A DNA stretch of 64,000 nt from Chloroflexota bacterium (GTDB taxonomy: Bacteria > Chloroflexota > Dormibacteria > Dormibacterales > Dormibacteraceae): contig VBEF01000022.1 of NCBI GenBank assembly GCA_005881275.1, positions 1-64,000 on the forward strand. Direction: 5' to 3'. Each line of letters opens with the position of its first letter. Positions within the stretch are counted from its first letter, which is position 1. A program made the position numbers and the translations under genes. A model generated the notes under the pieces. It was not told where the DNA came from, searched no databases, and was given only the letters and a program-made list of their open reading frames with translations. Shown one piece after another: positions 51,188 to 59,161 of the stretch.

Positions 51188-52060
51188 CTAAGAAGCCAGA
51201 AGCTGCTGGCCGCGCAGCGCGGCGAGGATCTCCATCGGCGCCCGCGCTCTGTTGAACGTGTAGAAATGCAGCCCCGGCACCCGAGCCTCGAGTAGCTCCG
51301 CGCACTGCGAGATGCAGTGGCGGACGCCGACTGCGCGAATCGCATCGTCGTTTGGGGCCGCGTCGATCGCGGCCTGCAGCCCGGCCGGAACGGTGGCGCC
51401 TGACATCGCGGTCATGACCGCCAGCGAGCGCCGGCTTGGCACTGGCATCAACCCCGGGACGATCGGCACCTTGATCCCCGCCTCGCGAGCGCGAGCGACG
51501 AGGTCGAAGTAGTGCTTGTTGTCGAAGAAGAGCTGCGTGATGAGGAAGTCCGCGCCGGATTCGACCTTCAACCGCATGTAGCGAAACTCGTGCTCGACGT
51601 CTGGGCTCTCGGGATGCTTTTCCGTGCTGCACGCGGCGCCGATGCCGAAGCGGTATCCGCTCCGGCGCACAAGGGCGATGAGGTCGCTCCCGTGCGCGAG
51701 CTGCGGATCGGCGGGGATGAACGGCTCACCGGCTGTCGGCGCGTCGCCGCGAAGTGCGAGCACGTTCGCGACGCCTTCGCGCTCCATCCAGTTCAGGATC
51801 TGCCGCGTCCGATCGGCGGTGTTGGCGCATGTGAGGTGGGCCATCGCTTCGATGTGGTAGTGCCGTTTGATGCGTGTCACCAGCTCGAGTGTCTTCTCGC
51901 CGGTGCGCACGCGGTAGGTGACCGAGACCCAGTCAGGGGCATGGCCGGCGAGGGCCGCAATCGTGCGCTCCAGCGTTTCGACCTCGCTCTCGTCGCGCGG
52001 CGCCATGAACTCGAACGAGACGCTGGGCTTGCTCCGAGCGAGCATGTCTGCGATTCGCAT
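51188..52060 (-). CDS. metF: 5,10-methylenetetrahydrofolate reductase
   Basis: 290 residues from ATG 52060 (a TTG at 52087 would add nine). Reduces methylene-THF to methyl-THF for methionine synthesis. Typical MTHFR features: SFEFMAPRDESEVE (catalytic Glu), VTYRV, AHLTCANTADRTRQIL, ALRGDAPT and ADFLITQLFFDNKHYFD, with GLMPVPS near the end. FAD-binding TIM barrel. The final HFYTFNRA is the usual end motif. Confidence 0.95.
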   Translation of the reverse strand: MRIADMLARSKPSVSFEFMAPRDESEVETLERTIAALAGHAPDWVSVTYRVRTGEKTLELVTRIKRHYHIEAMAHLTCANTADRTRQILNWMEREGVANVLALRGDAPTAGEPFIPADPQLAHGSDLIALVRRSGYRFGIGAACSTEKHPESPDVEHEFRYMRLKVESGADFLITQLFFDNKHYFDLVARAREAGIKVPIVPGLMPVPSRRSLAVMTAMSGATVPAGLQAAIDAAPNDDAIRAVGVRHCISQCAELLEARVPGLHFYTFNRARAPMEILAALRGQQLLAS

Positions 52061-52105
52061 CGGTGCGGGAACTTTATCAAGACCCAACCTTTCCGAAGGA
52101 GAGCA

Positions 52106-52151
52106 GGGGCGCTTGCCCGGCCGTAGGCCGGGTCGGCTTTGCCGACGCCCC
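52106..52151 (-). repeat. Compact multi-stem element beyond the selB hairpin
   Basis: Three nested perfect pairings: GGGGCG (52106-52111) with CGCCCC (52146-52151), CCCGGCC (52116-52122) with GGCCGGG (52126-52132), and GTCGGC (52132-52137) with GCCGAC (52141-52146). Together they would fold as a three-way junction. It lies between metF and the hairpin after selB. It has no coding signal. Confidence 0.5.
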
Positions 52152-52152
52152 G

Positions 52153-52182
52153 ATGAGAGGAAACCGGCAGGTTTCCTCTCAT
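52153..52182 (-). terminator. Perfect 13-bp hairpin with TGCC loop after selB
   Basis: ATGAGAGGAAACC and GGTTTCCTCTCAT (13 bp each) enclose a loop that reads TGCC on the minus strand. It begins 4 bases after the selB stop. Same arm length, loop and placement as 22971-23000, with related arm sequence (AGxGGAAACC/AGGGGGAACCC). No T run follows. Confidence 0.65.
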
Positions 52183-52186
52183 GTGT

Positions 52187-54022
52187 CTACCTCAGGACGC
52201 GGGCGTCTCCGACGCGGCGCGTCACGCGCTGGGCGTCGAGATATTCGAGCAGCGCCAGCACAGGCCGGCGGCTGGCGCCCATGCGATCGCGCAGCTGAGC
52301 CACCGTGACCGAACCGCCGGCGCCGATGATCTCCTTCACCATCTCGATCGCCGATTCGTATGCATCTTTGGCGAACGCGACGTCGTCGCTCACACGGACG
52401 ATCTCGCCGCTCTGGGCCAACGCACGAACCAGCTCCTCGCCGGCGCCGGTTTGCCGCATCGCTTCCGTGAGGGACTGCGGCGCCAGCGCCTGACTGCGCA
52501 GCAGGGCGATGAGCTCTGCGCCCGGTCCGCCCTCGGTGTCGACGGCAACGCTGTGCCCCGGGGCCGCAAGCGAACCGTTGCGTTCCGTGACCCTGCCTTC
52601 TTCGACCAGTCCTTGCAGCACCGCCGCGAACGAGGCCGCGGGCACGCCGAGCCGGCTGCGCAGCTCCTCGCGCGCCATTCCCGCGCGAAGCGGATACGCG
52701 CTGTGGAACGCATCCAGCTCCTGCTTCGCGCGGGCGGCAACTGAATGCCACGCGTCATCGCTGAAGATCCACTCGCCAAGCCGTCGCGCACGCAGGCGGC
52801 CGACATCTGCCTCGGGCGCGACGGTCGCCTTGAGGAGCGCGCGCACCGTCACGCCCCGCGGGTACTTGCGCAGCTCTTCCTGGAGGACATCGCCCTCTGC
52901 GCGGCGAATGAGCGAGTCGCGCACCTCCGAGTCATGCCGCGGGTGCTTACGCGGCGCGACATCGACAAAACTTCCGCCGGCCACCGTCACGGCCGGGCTT
53001 GGCACTCGCAGCACGAATCGGTCGCCGCCACCGGCCGCGATGGCCCGATCGAGATAGAGCTGCACCCAGCCCCGGGCGCCGGCGGCGATCTCGTCGCCCT
53101 CCAGGACGATGACACGGCAGCCGACCTCCGCCGTCCCGGTGTGAAGAAGGAAGTCGGCGCCGTGACGCACGGCCCGGGGCGACGACGCGAGGACTCGCAG
53201 CGTCGCGTCGATGCGCCGGGTTGGCTCGATGGCGCCTGGCCGAGCCAGGATCGACCCTCGGGCCAGCTCGTTCTTCTCCACTCCACTGAGGTTTGCGGCC
53301 ACTCGATTTCCGGGTCCCACCGAGTCGACCTTCTGGTTGTGTCGCTGCAAACCACGTATCCGGACGACGCGACCCCCGGGCACGACCTCCATCTCGTCGC
53401 CGACGCTCATCGGCCCGTCGACGAGCGTGCCGGTCACGACCGTGCCGAAGCCGCTCATTGTGAACACGCGGTCGATCGGAAGGCGCGGCCGGCCAGAGTC
53501 AGGCCGCGCCGGGGATTTTTCGAGCAGTGCGTCGAGGGCGTCGACAAGATCCGAGAGACCCTGCCGGCTCGGTGCCGAGACCCTGATGACCGAGGCGTCC
53601 TCCAGAGAGGTGCCCTGGAGCTGCGTGACGACCTCGGCCGAGACCAGCTCGAGCCACTCCTTGTCGACCAGGTCGACCTTGGTCAACGCGACCAGGCCGC
53701 GCCGCACGTCGAGCAGGTCAAGGATCTCGAGGTGCTCCCGCGTCTGCGGCATCACACCTTCATCGGCCGCCACCACGAGCATCACGGCGTCGAGGCCGTG
53801 GGTCCCGGCCAGCATGTTGCGCATGAAGCGCGCGTGACCGGGCACATCGACGATGCCGATCTCGCGGCCGCTCGGCAGGGTCATGTGCGCAAACCCCAGG
53901 TCGATCGTCATGCCACGGCGCTTTTCTTCGGCCAGGCGATCAGGGTCGATCCCGGTCAGCGCGGTGACCAGCGTCGACTTGCCGTGATCGATGTGGCCCG
54001 CGGTGCCGACGACGAAGCTCAT
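52187..54022 (-). CDS. selB: Selenocysteine-specific translation elongation factor
   Basis: 611 residues. Delivers Sec-tRNA to UGA codons with a SECIS element. GTPase motifs [21 protein letters not shown] and TKVDL; EF-Tu-like domains 2-3 ([15 protein letters not shown]); and a C-terminal winged-helix array (from about residue 400) that binds the SECIS hairpin, as in SelB. ATG 54022 overlaps the selA stop by 4 bases. No tRNA-Sec gene and no recognised selenoprotein lie in this window. Confidence 0.95.
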   Translation of the reverse strand: MSFVVGTAGHIDHGKSTLVTALTGIDPDRLAEEKRRGMTIDLGFAHMTLPSGREIGIVDVPGHARFMRNMLAGTHGLDAVMLVVAADEGVMPQTREHLEILDLLDVRRGLVALTKVDLVDKEWLELVSAEVVTQLQGTSLEDASVIRVSAPSRQGLSDLVDALDALLEKSPARPDSGRPRLPIDRVFTMSGFGTVVTGTLVDGPMSVGDEMEVVPGGRVVRIRGLQRHNQKVDSVGPGNRVAANLSGVEKNELARGSILARPGAIEPTRRIDATLRVLASSPRAVRHGADFLLHTGTAEVGCRVIVLEGDEIAAGARGWVQLYLDRAIAAGGGDRFVLRVPSPAVTVAGGSFVDVAPRKHPRHDSEVRDSLIRRAEGDVLQEELRKYPRGVTVRALLKATVAPEADVGRLRARRLGEWIFSDDAWHSVAARAKQELDAFHSAYPLRAGMAREELRSRLGVPAASFAAVLQGLVEEGRVTERNGSLAAPGHSVAVDTEGGPGAELIALLRSQALAPQSLTEAMRQTGAGEELVRALAQSGEIVRVSDDVAFAKDAYESAIEMVKEIIGAGGSVTVAQLRDRMGASRRPVLALLEYLDAQRVTRRVGDARVLR

Positions 54023-55383
54023 TTGCGAAGCGTCGCGAAGGCCGCCTCCACCGCGTCGAGAAGCGTCTCGTCCTCACCCCTCAACACCGTCCGCGGGTCC
54101 AGGCAGCATTCGTCCTTTTCTATGCGTGCGATCACGGGCGGATTACCCTTGCGCAGCGCCGTTGACAGCCGTGAGGCGGGACCGGCGATCGCCAGCAGCA
54201 CCGTCGCCAGGTGATGACCGGGCAGAGAGCCGCCGCCGACGGCTGACGAGCCTTCGACCAAGCGCGTCTCAACGCCCCGCTCGGCCAGCTTCACCGACCA
54301 CATCGCCGCGCGGCGGCGCAGGTCCTCGGCCGGCGCGCGCAGCATGCGCTCCACCGGGACCTGATCGGCGTGGCCGGTCAATCGCTGCCTCAGCGTGGCT
54401 TCCAGCGCGGCGAGCGTCAGCTTGTCGATTCGCACGGCACGCGCCATCGGGTGGCGCGCCATCTTCTTGACCGCCTCCCTGCCCTTCTCGCTCCGGCCGA
54501 GCACGATCCCCGCCTGCGGCCCGCCAAGGAGCTTGTCTCCCGAGAACGTGACCACGTCGGAGTACTTCAGCGACTCTGTTACGGACGGCTCGTCGCCGAT
54601 CTGTTCCACGGCTCCGCTGCCAAGGTCTTCGAGGAGAAGCACTCCATGGCGCCGGGCCGCATTGTGGAGCTTGTCGGCCGGCGCCGTCTCGGTAAAACCG
54701 GTGACCCGAAAGTTCGACGTGTGAACCCGCAGGAAAGCGGCGGTACGCGGCGAGACCGCCTCCTCGTAATCAGCCGTCCGCGTCCGATTGGTCGTGCCGA
54801 CCTCGACCATGCGTGCGCCGGAGAGCCGCATCACGTCGGGCATGCGGAACGAGCCTCCGATCTCGACAAGCTGTCCCCGGGAAACGATCACCTCTTTGCC
54901 CTTGCACAGCGCGGTCAGCGTGAGCAGGATCGCCGCGGCATTGTTGTTGACCACGAGGGCCGCGTCACAGCCGAACAGGGAGGTGAGGAGGCCGCCCACC
55001 AACGCCGCCCGCTCTCCTCGCTTGCCGGTCTCCAGGTCAAGCTCGAGGTTGCTGTAGCCGGCGCCGACCGTCAACGCATCCAGGGCAGCTTGCGAAAGCG
55101 GAGCCCGACCTAGGTTGGTGTGCAGGATCACGCCGGTCGCGTTGATCACGCGCCGCAAGTTGGGGGCGACCCCCGCCTGGAGCCTGGCGGCCACGGCCGC
55201 GTGCCTGGCGGAGCCATCGGCGACCCCGTCACGCTCGGTGGCGATCTGCTCCCGGATCGCCTCGACCACCCTGTGGTGCCCATACACCGGGACGAGCTCG
55301 GCGTAAGCCGGCTCGTTCAGGAGCCTCCCTACAGCAGGCAGGGAAACAGGCCGGTCAGTCCTGGAATCCTGTAGCCGATGCAT
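54019..55383 (-). CDS. selA: L-seryl-tRNA(Sec) selenium transferase
   Basis: 454 residues. PLP enzyme converting Ser-tRNA(Sec) to Sec-tRNA(Sec) with selenophosphate. Motifs: NATGVILHTNLGRAPLS, VVNNNAAAILLTL, SRGQLVEIGGSFRMPD and the PLP Lys in FSGDKLLGGPQAG. Full length for the family. Its ATG (55383) lies 55 bases inside the 3' end of the site-2-protease gene, so it is coupled to it. Confidence 0.96.
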   Translation of the reverse strand: MHRLQDSRTDRPVSLPAVGRLLNEPAYAELVPVYGHHRVVEAIREQIATERDGVADGSARHAAVAARLQAGVAPNLRRVINATGVILHTNLGRAPLSQAALDALTVGAGYSNLELDLETGKRGERAALVGGLLTSLFGCDAALVVNNNAAAILLTLTALCKGKEVIVSRGQLVEIGGSFRMPDVMRLSGARMVEVGTTNRTRTADYEEAVSPRTAAFLRVHTSNFRVTGFTETAPADKLHNAARRHGVLLLEDLGSGAVEQIGDEPSVTESLKYSDVVTFSGDKLLGGPQAGIVLGRSEKGREAVKKMARHPMARAVRIDKLTLAALEATLRQRLTGHADQVPVERMLRAPAEDLRRRAAMWSVKLAERGVETRLVEGSSAVGGGSLPGHHLATVLLAIAGPASRLSTALRKGNPPVIARIEKDECCLDPRTVLRGEDETLLDAVEAAFATLRK

Positions 55384-56039
55384 CCGCCTACTGAGATTAG
55401 GCTGGCCGGCTCAAAAAGAGGGGTCATGACGTAGTTCAGCAGGTTGACCTGCTGGAGAAACTGAAACGCGATCAAGATCACCGCGCAGCCGGCCCAGATC
55501 TCGCGGCGCCTCATGCTCACGTCGTAGAAAAAGCGCGCGTTCCGGTTCCGGAAGAGGGCCTCGATGATGTTCCAGCCATCCAGGCCCGGGATCGGCAAGA
55601 GCTGGAAGGCAAAGATCGAGAGGTTCAAAAACACGATCGCGTAGAGCGCCTGGAGAAGGAGGCCGGGCCCGAAATCGAAGGAGAAGGGCAGTCCCGCCCG
55701 AAGCAGGGCCCGCAGAACGAAGCCCACGACGATCGCGACGGCAAGATTGGCGGCCGGCCCGCCGAGCTCGAACAGCACCTTCTGCCCCGTCGTCGTTATG
55801 CGGTTTGACTGCACCTGGACGCGCCTGCCCCAGCCGACCAGCGCGATGAACACCGCCAGGACGCCCATCGGCTCGAGGAAGCGACGGGGATCGGTAGAGA
55901 AGTTGCCGAAGTAGCGAACCGAACGATCGCCAAGAAAGTAAGCCGCCGCGGCGTGGCCCATCTCATGGACAGGTATCGCAACCAGCAGCGCGGGCACTAA
56001 AAGGATCAGCCCGAGAATCAGGGCGAGGAGTGGGCTCAC
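55329..56039 (-). CDS. Site-2 protease family (M50) membrane metallopeptidase
   Basis: 236 residues, GTG 56039, about six transmembrane helices. Zinc motif HEMGHA (H-E-x-x-H) in the first helix and the second ligand in LLPIPGLDGWNI. No PDZ or CBS domain is fused, so it is the short group 3-like type. May cut a membrane-bound regulator or clear proteins. Downstream overlap with selA (55 bases) and upstream overlap with the 82-residue gene (4 bases). Confidence 0.85.
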   Translation of the reverse strand: MSPLLALILGLILLVPALLVAIPVHEMGHAAAAYFLGDRSVRYFGNFSTDPRRFLEPMGVLAVFIALVGWGRRVQVQSNRITTTGQKVLFELGGPAANLAVAIVVGFVLRALLRAGLPFSFDFGPGLLLQALYAIVFLNLSIFAFQLLPIPGLDGWNIIEALFRNRNARFFYDVSMRRREIWAGCAVILIAFQFLQQVNLLNYVMTPLFEPASLISVGGCIGYRIPGLTGLFPCLL

Positions 56040-56284
56040 TCGATCGGGATCTTGCGGTCGCGCGTCGTCGTTCGCCGGCGGGCCCTGGCTCGCCTGCCAC
56101 GAGTGGCCGCGGGCGCCGGCGCCACGCGGTTCTCGTAGATGAGCATCAGCGCGGTGATCAGCTCCCGCTGCGCATTGAGCAGATGGACCTGCGCCGCGGG
56201 CGGAACCATCTCCGAGAGCACATGGCCCACGCGCGAACCAAGCTCGTTCACCAGCTCGATGACCCGCTCACGATCACCGCTCAC
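56036..56284 (-). CDS. Small basic-tailed hypothetical protein in the arsA operon
   Basis: 82 residues. The first 50 are helical (RVIELVNELGSRVGHVLSEM, then HLLNAQRELITALMLIYENR); the tail is Arg/Thr-rich. No family recognised. The start overlaps arsA and the stop overlaps the site-2-protease gene by 4 bases each, so translation is coupled on both sides. This strongly supports a real gene. Confidence 0.65.
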   Translation of the reverse strand: MSGDRERVIELVNELGSRVGHVLSEMVPPAAQVHLLNAQRELITALMLIYENRVAPAPAATRGRRARARRRTTTRDRKIPIE

Positions 56285-57474
56285 TTCTTCTTCTCCTTGG
56301 CCTGCTCCGGTCGGCGCGCGAAGCGAACGCGAAGCTCGCCGTCCTCGATCGTGGCGCCGGCCGTGTCGCGCCGCGCCAGCACGCGAGGAAGCGTGATCTC
56401 GCGCCGGTAATTTCCGACCGTCACGAACAGCTCCCCGTTGTGACGGCTCAGGTCGACCGCCGACTTTTCCACGAAGGGCACCTTCAAGGTGAGGACGTAG
56501 TCCTGCCCGTCCTTATCTATGCGCTGCGGGTTCGTCGTCGCAAAGCGCGTCGTGGGATCTGCGTCTCCGTAGATCGCCTGCGCCATGCGTGCAAGCATCT
56601 TCCCCCCTACGACCTCGCTGTCGAAGAGGGGCACGTTGAAGATCGGGATGCCCGCAAATGACTGCTCGACCTCGAGCTGGTAACGGTGATGTATGCGCTG
56701 CCACTTCTGGAAAAGCTCGTCATGAAGGTCATCTGGCAGCAGCCGGTTCACGACGACGGCGTCGGTGACATAGCCGAACAGGTTCAGATACGTGTACGCG
56801 CGCTTGGCCTCTTTGACGACCATCTTCTCGAGGTTCAGCACGATGCGCACGGTTGTGATCTCTGGATCGGTGAGGATCTTGCGCATCCCGTCGAGGTCGA
56901 GCAGCAGATCTTTGAGCGAGGCATAGACCTCGTCCGATGGAAGCGGCATCGCCATCATCGGCTGCAGCACGGGCCGGGCGACGCGCATCGCGCGGCGCGA
57001 CCACGGGTAGATCTTGTCGAGCCACCATTTGGCGGCGTCCGGGAACGTCAGCAGCTGCAGCGTCTCTCCGGTCGGTGCGCAGTCGACGATCAGGACGTCG
57101 TGCTCGGCGCGCTGGGCGTAGTGCTTGATCCACATCAAGGATGCGACCTCGTCCATCCCGGGCGGATTGGCGACCTCGTCCGCGATGACCTCGTCCAGGC
57201 CCTGAGTGGAGAACACCTCGACCGCGTACTCGTGCAGCTTCGCCCAGTGACGCTGCATCTCATGCAGCGACGAGACTTCGTGGGCCCACAGGTTGTCGCC
57301 GACCTTCGTGGCCTCGGCGCCCAGCTCCAGGTCGAAGGAGTCGCCGAGCGAATGCGCGGGGTCGGTGCTCATGGCGACGGTGCGATAGCCGGCGGCAGCG
57401 CAGCGAACAGCGGTCGCGGCGGCGACCGACGTCTTGCCGACGCCTCCCTTACCCGTGAAGAGGACTACCCGCAC
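56281..57474 (-). CDS. ArsA/GET3-family ATPase with C-terminal HSP20-like domain
   Basis: 397 residues. Deviant Walker A GKGGVGKTS, signature STDPAHSLGDSF, switch region DCAPTGETLQLL and an A-loop-like VVVNRLLPDD. Residues ~315-385 form an ArsA_HSP20 beta-domain (DYVLTLKVPF, ELFVTVGNYRREI). The usual arsenite Cys cluster is not seen and no arsB or arsR lies nearby, so an arsenite role is unlikely; a membrane-protein chaperone/targeting role like Get3 fits better. ATG 57474 is the start. Confidence 0.85.
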   Translation of the reverse strand: MRVVLFTGKGGVGKTSVAAATAVRCAAAGYRTVAMSTDPAHSLGDSFDLELGAEATKVGDNLWAHEVSSLHEMQRHWAKLHEYAVEVFSTQGLDEVIADEVANPPGMDEVASLMWIKHYAQRAEHDVLIVDCAPTGETLQLLTFPDAAKWWLDKIYPWSRRAMRVARPVLQPMMAMPLPSDEVYASLKDLLLDLDGMRKILTDPEITTVRIVLNLEKMVVKEAKRAYTYLNLFGYVTDAVVVNRLLPDDLHDELFQKWQRIHHRYQLEVEQSFAGIPIFNVPLFDSEVVGGKMLARMAQAIYGDADPTTRFATTNPQRIDKDGQDYVLTLKVPFVEKSAVDLSRHNGELFVTVGNYRREITLPRVLARRDTAGATIEDGELRVRFARRPEQAKEKKK

Positions 57475-57483
57475 GGGCGAAGT

Positions 57484-58044
57484 CTACGGTCGGGGTGTTT
57501 TCCTGCGCTTTCCGGCGCCCACCATCTCGGCGATGTGCTCCTGGACGAGGGTCTCGACGTGTTGCAGGATCGTGATCGTCACCTCGGTGTTCTTCTCGGT
57601 CAGCGTCGTGTTCTGCTTGATCGCGCTGAGGATCTGCACGTTCTGGCGATCCGCCTTGTCGGCCTCATGGGCCGCGTGCTCGAGCGTCAATCGGTCCTTT
57701 TGCGACTGCCGGTTGCCCGCCAGCAGCAGCACGGGGCCCGTGTACGCGGCCTGGGTCGAGAAAGCGAGGTTGAGGAGGATGTAGGGGTACGGGTCGATGT
57801 GGATTTTTCCCGTTGCCTGAAGCGAGTTGATCGTCACCCAGGTGATGACCAGAGCGGTCTGGATGATCAGGAATCGCCAGGACCCTATGAAGGAGGCGAT
57901 CCCGTCCGCGAGATGCTCGCCGAAGGTCGCATGCTCGTGATGTATGACGTTGACGGGATGCTTGTGGTCGTCCAGCCGGTACCGGTGGCGCTGCAGGGTT
58001 TCTTTGAGCGCGGTGTTCCCGGAGTCGCTCGTTCGGACTGCCAT
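57484..58044 (-). CDS. DUF1003 membrane protein
   Basis: 186 residues. Two transmembrane helices (about 55-75 and 95-115) surround the conserved DPYPYILLNLAFSTQAAYTGPVLLLAGNRQSQKDR (parts), the DUF1003 core. A C-terminal coiled-coil-like region (NTTLTEKNTEVTITILQHVETL) follows. Function unknown; common in Actinobacteria and Proteobacteria. It ends 10 bases before arsA. Confidence 0.85.
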   Translation of the reverse strand: MAVRTSDSGNTALKETLQRHRYRLDDHKHPVNVIHHEHATFGEHLADGIASFIGSWRFLIIQTALVITWVTINSLQATGKIHIDPYPYILLNLAFSTQAAYTGPVLLLAGNRQSQKDRLTLEHAAHEADKADRQNVQILSAIKQNTTLTEKNTEVTITILQHVETLVQEHIAEMVGAGKRRKTPRP

Positions 58045-58089
58045 GGCGGAGCGAAACTCTAGGGTTTCGCTCGGGGGAAGTCTACGAAA

Positions 58090-58458
58090 TTACTTGACGA
58101 TCAGCGGAACCGCCAGCGAGCCGACTCCGAGGAGGACGATCATGGCGGCGCCGACCACAACGAGCCGCACCAGGTCCTTGGTGAAGTAGGGCACCCGGTC
58201 CAGCGGGATGGACGGGTCCGTGGACTGCACCAACATGCGGCCGCCGCGTCCCTTCGAGATCTGGTTGCGCGTGCCGAGGGACATCTCGACGGCGCGGACC
58301 ATCGCCTGGTCGCCGCCCACGCGGGCCTGCGACACGCTGCGTGAAGCGGTTGCGGTCGGGGCGGCCGAGCCGGGGGCGGCCATCCCGGAAAGGGGACCGG
58401 CCGGCCGCATCGGCTGCCGGAATTTGCCTTTGGCTCGCTTCTTGCCCTTGCGACTCAT
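58090..58458 (-). CDS. Small basic membrane protein
   Basis: 122 residues. Residues 1-70 are basic and low complexity (MSRKGKKRAKGKFRQP), then a PSIPLDRVPYFTKDLVRL motif and a single C-terminal transmembrane helix (VVVGAAMIVLLGVGSLAVPLIVK). Cytoplasmic tail with C-terminal anchor. Not recognised. Confidence 0.6.
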   Translation of the reverse strand: MSRKGKKRAKGKFRQPMRPAGPLSGMAAPGSAAPTATASRSVSQARVGGDQAMVRAVEMSLGTRNQISKGRGGRMLVQSTDPSIPLDRVPYFTKDLVRLVVVGAAMIVLLGVGSLAVPLIVK

Positions 58459-58524
58459 AGTTCTGCAAGTCTAGATGGCGATGCAAAGCCACTTGGTTTC
58501 GGCCTTCCCGGCCAACAGAACCGG

Positions 58525-58578
58525 CCCCTCCGGCCGGCTTCGCCGGCCACCACCCCATAAAAGGGGAGGAGTTAGGAG
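58525..58578. repeat. Dispersed 54-base repeat, copy B
   Basis: CCCCTCCGGCCGGCTTCG to GGAGGAGTTAGGAG; same length as copy A at 45713-45766 and about 85% alike with small indels that compensate. It contains a perfect 7-bp hairpin (GGCCGGC-TTC-GCCGGCC) and CCCC/GGGG arms around ATAAAA. Confidence 0.6.
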
Positions 58579-58596
58579 TGGGTGTGGGAGTTAGGG

Positions 58597-58701
58597 CAGG
58601 CAGGCGGTTGGGGGAGCTGGTTCTGGGTCGTGGGGTGCGACTCGGGAAGGGTTCCGCCTGCCTGTCGTTGGGCCGTGGGACTCAACCTGCTGGGTCGTGG
58701 G
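58597..58701. repeat. G-rich spacer with direct and inverted repeats
   Basis: CAGGCAGGCGG (58597-58607) and CCGCCTGCCTG (58654-58664) form a perfect 11-bp inverted repeat. CTGGGTCGTGGG occurs at 58623-58634 and 58690-58701, with a degenerate copy near 58668-58680. The plus strand of 58560-58640 has seven runs of three or more G. The 319-base gap 58459-58777 holds this, repeat B and a short AT-rich promoter-like end; no gene was seen. Confidence 0.55.
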
Positions 58702-58777
58702 CTACGATATGTTGTGTCCCAGGGCAAGTTATAACCCCGAATGTAGTTGTTGTCAAGGCCTTTGGCACAATAATGCG

Positions 58778-59152
58778 ATGAACCGTCAGGTCCGCTGGCT
58801 CCCCTACCTTTTTGCCGCCGGCGCCATCCTCTGGCTCGTCGAGCTGACACGCTTTGCGGCCTACCTGGTGGCCCCGGCCGGACGCGAAGTCCTCAAAAAA
58901 GCGCTGGCCGACGGCGGGATCACCAGGAACGTCAACGAGATCCTCGTGCTCGAGTCGGTGTTGATCGTCTTCGTATGCATGAGTGCGGTCGCGCTCCACG
59001 CGGCGGCCTACTACGGGTTGAAAAGGATCCGGGTCTGGGGCTGGATCACGGCGGTCATCGTGTCGGCCGGGTGGTCGGTCATCCTGCTTGGGATCCCCGT
59101 CCTCGTTTTCCTCCTGCGGCGCTCGACCCGAGAGGCGTACGGGATCTCCTAG
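58778..59152 (+). CDS. Small three-helix membrane protein
   Basis: 124 residues from ATG 58778. Three transmembrane helices (about 8-30, 55-78 and 86-112) with short loops; ends in a basic RRSTREAYGIS tail. No family recognised. An AATAAT box at 58769-58774 sits only 4 bases before the ATG, so its promoter may be set elsewhere. Convergent with ychF. Confidence 0.6.
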   Translation: MNRQVRWLPYLFAAGAILWLVELTRFAAYLVAPAGREVLKKALADGGITRNVNEILVLESVLIVFVCMSAVALHAAAYYGLKRIRVWGWITAVIVSAGWSVILLGIPVLVFLLRRSTREAYGIS

Positions 59153-59161
59153 AGCGGCCCG

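Noticed and set aside
52083-52186. A tRNA-Sec gene beside selAB
   Set aside because: The spacer folds strongly but lacks a T-loop TTCGA-type sequence and a TCA anticodon loop.
52745-54214. 489-residue plus-strand frame
   Set aside because: Antisense to selB; no domain.
56281-57474. Arsenic resistance operon
   Set aside because: ArsA-like only; no arsB, arsC or arsR and no Cys metal site was seen.
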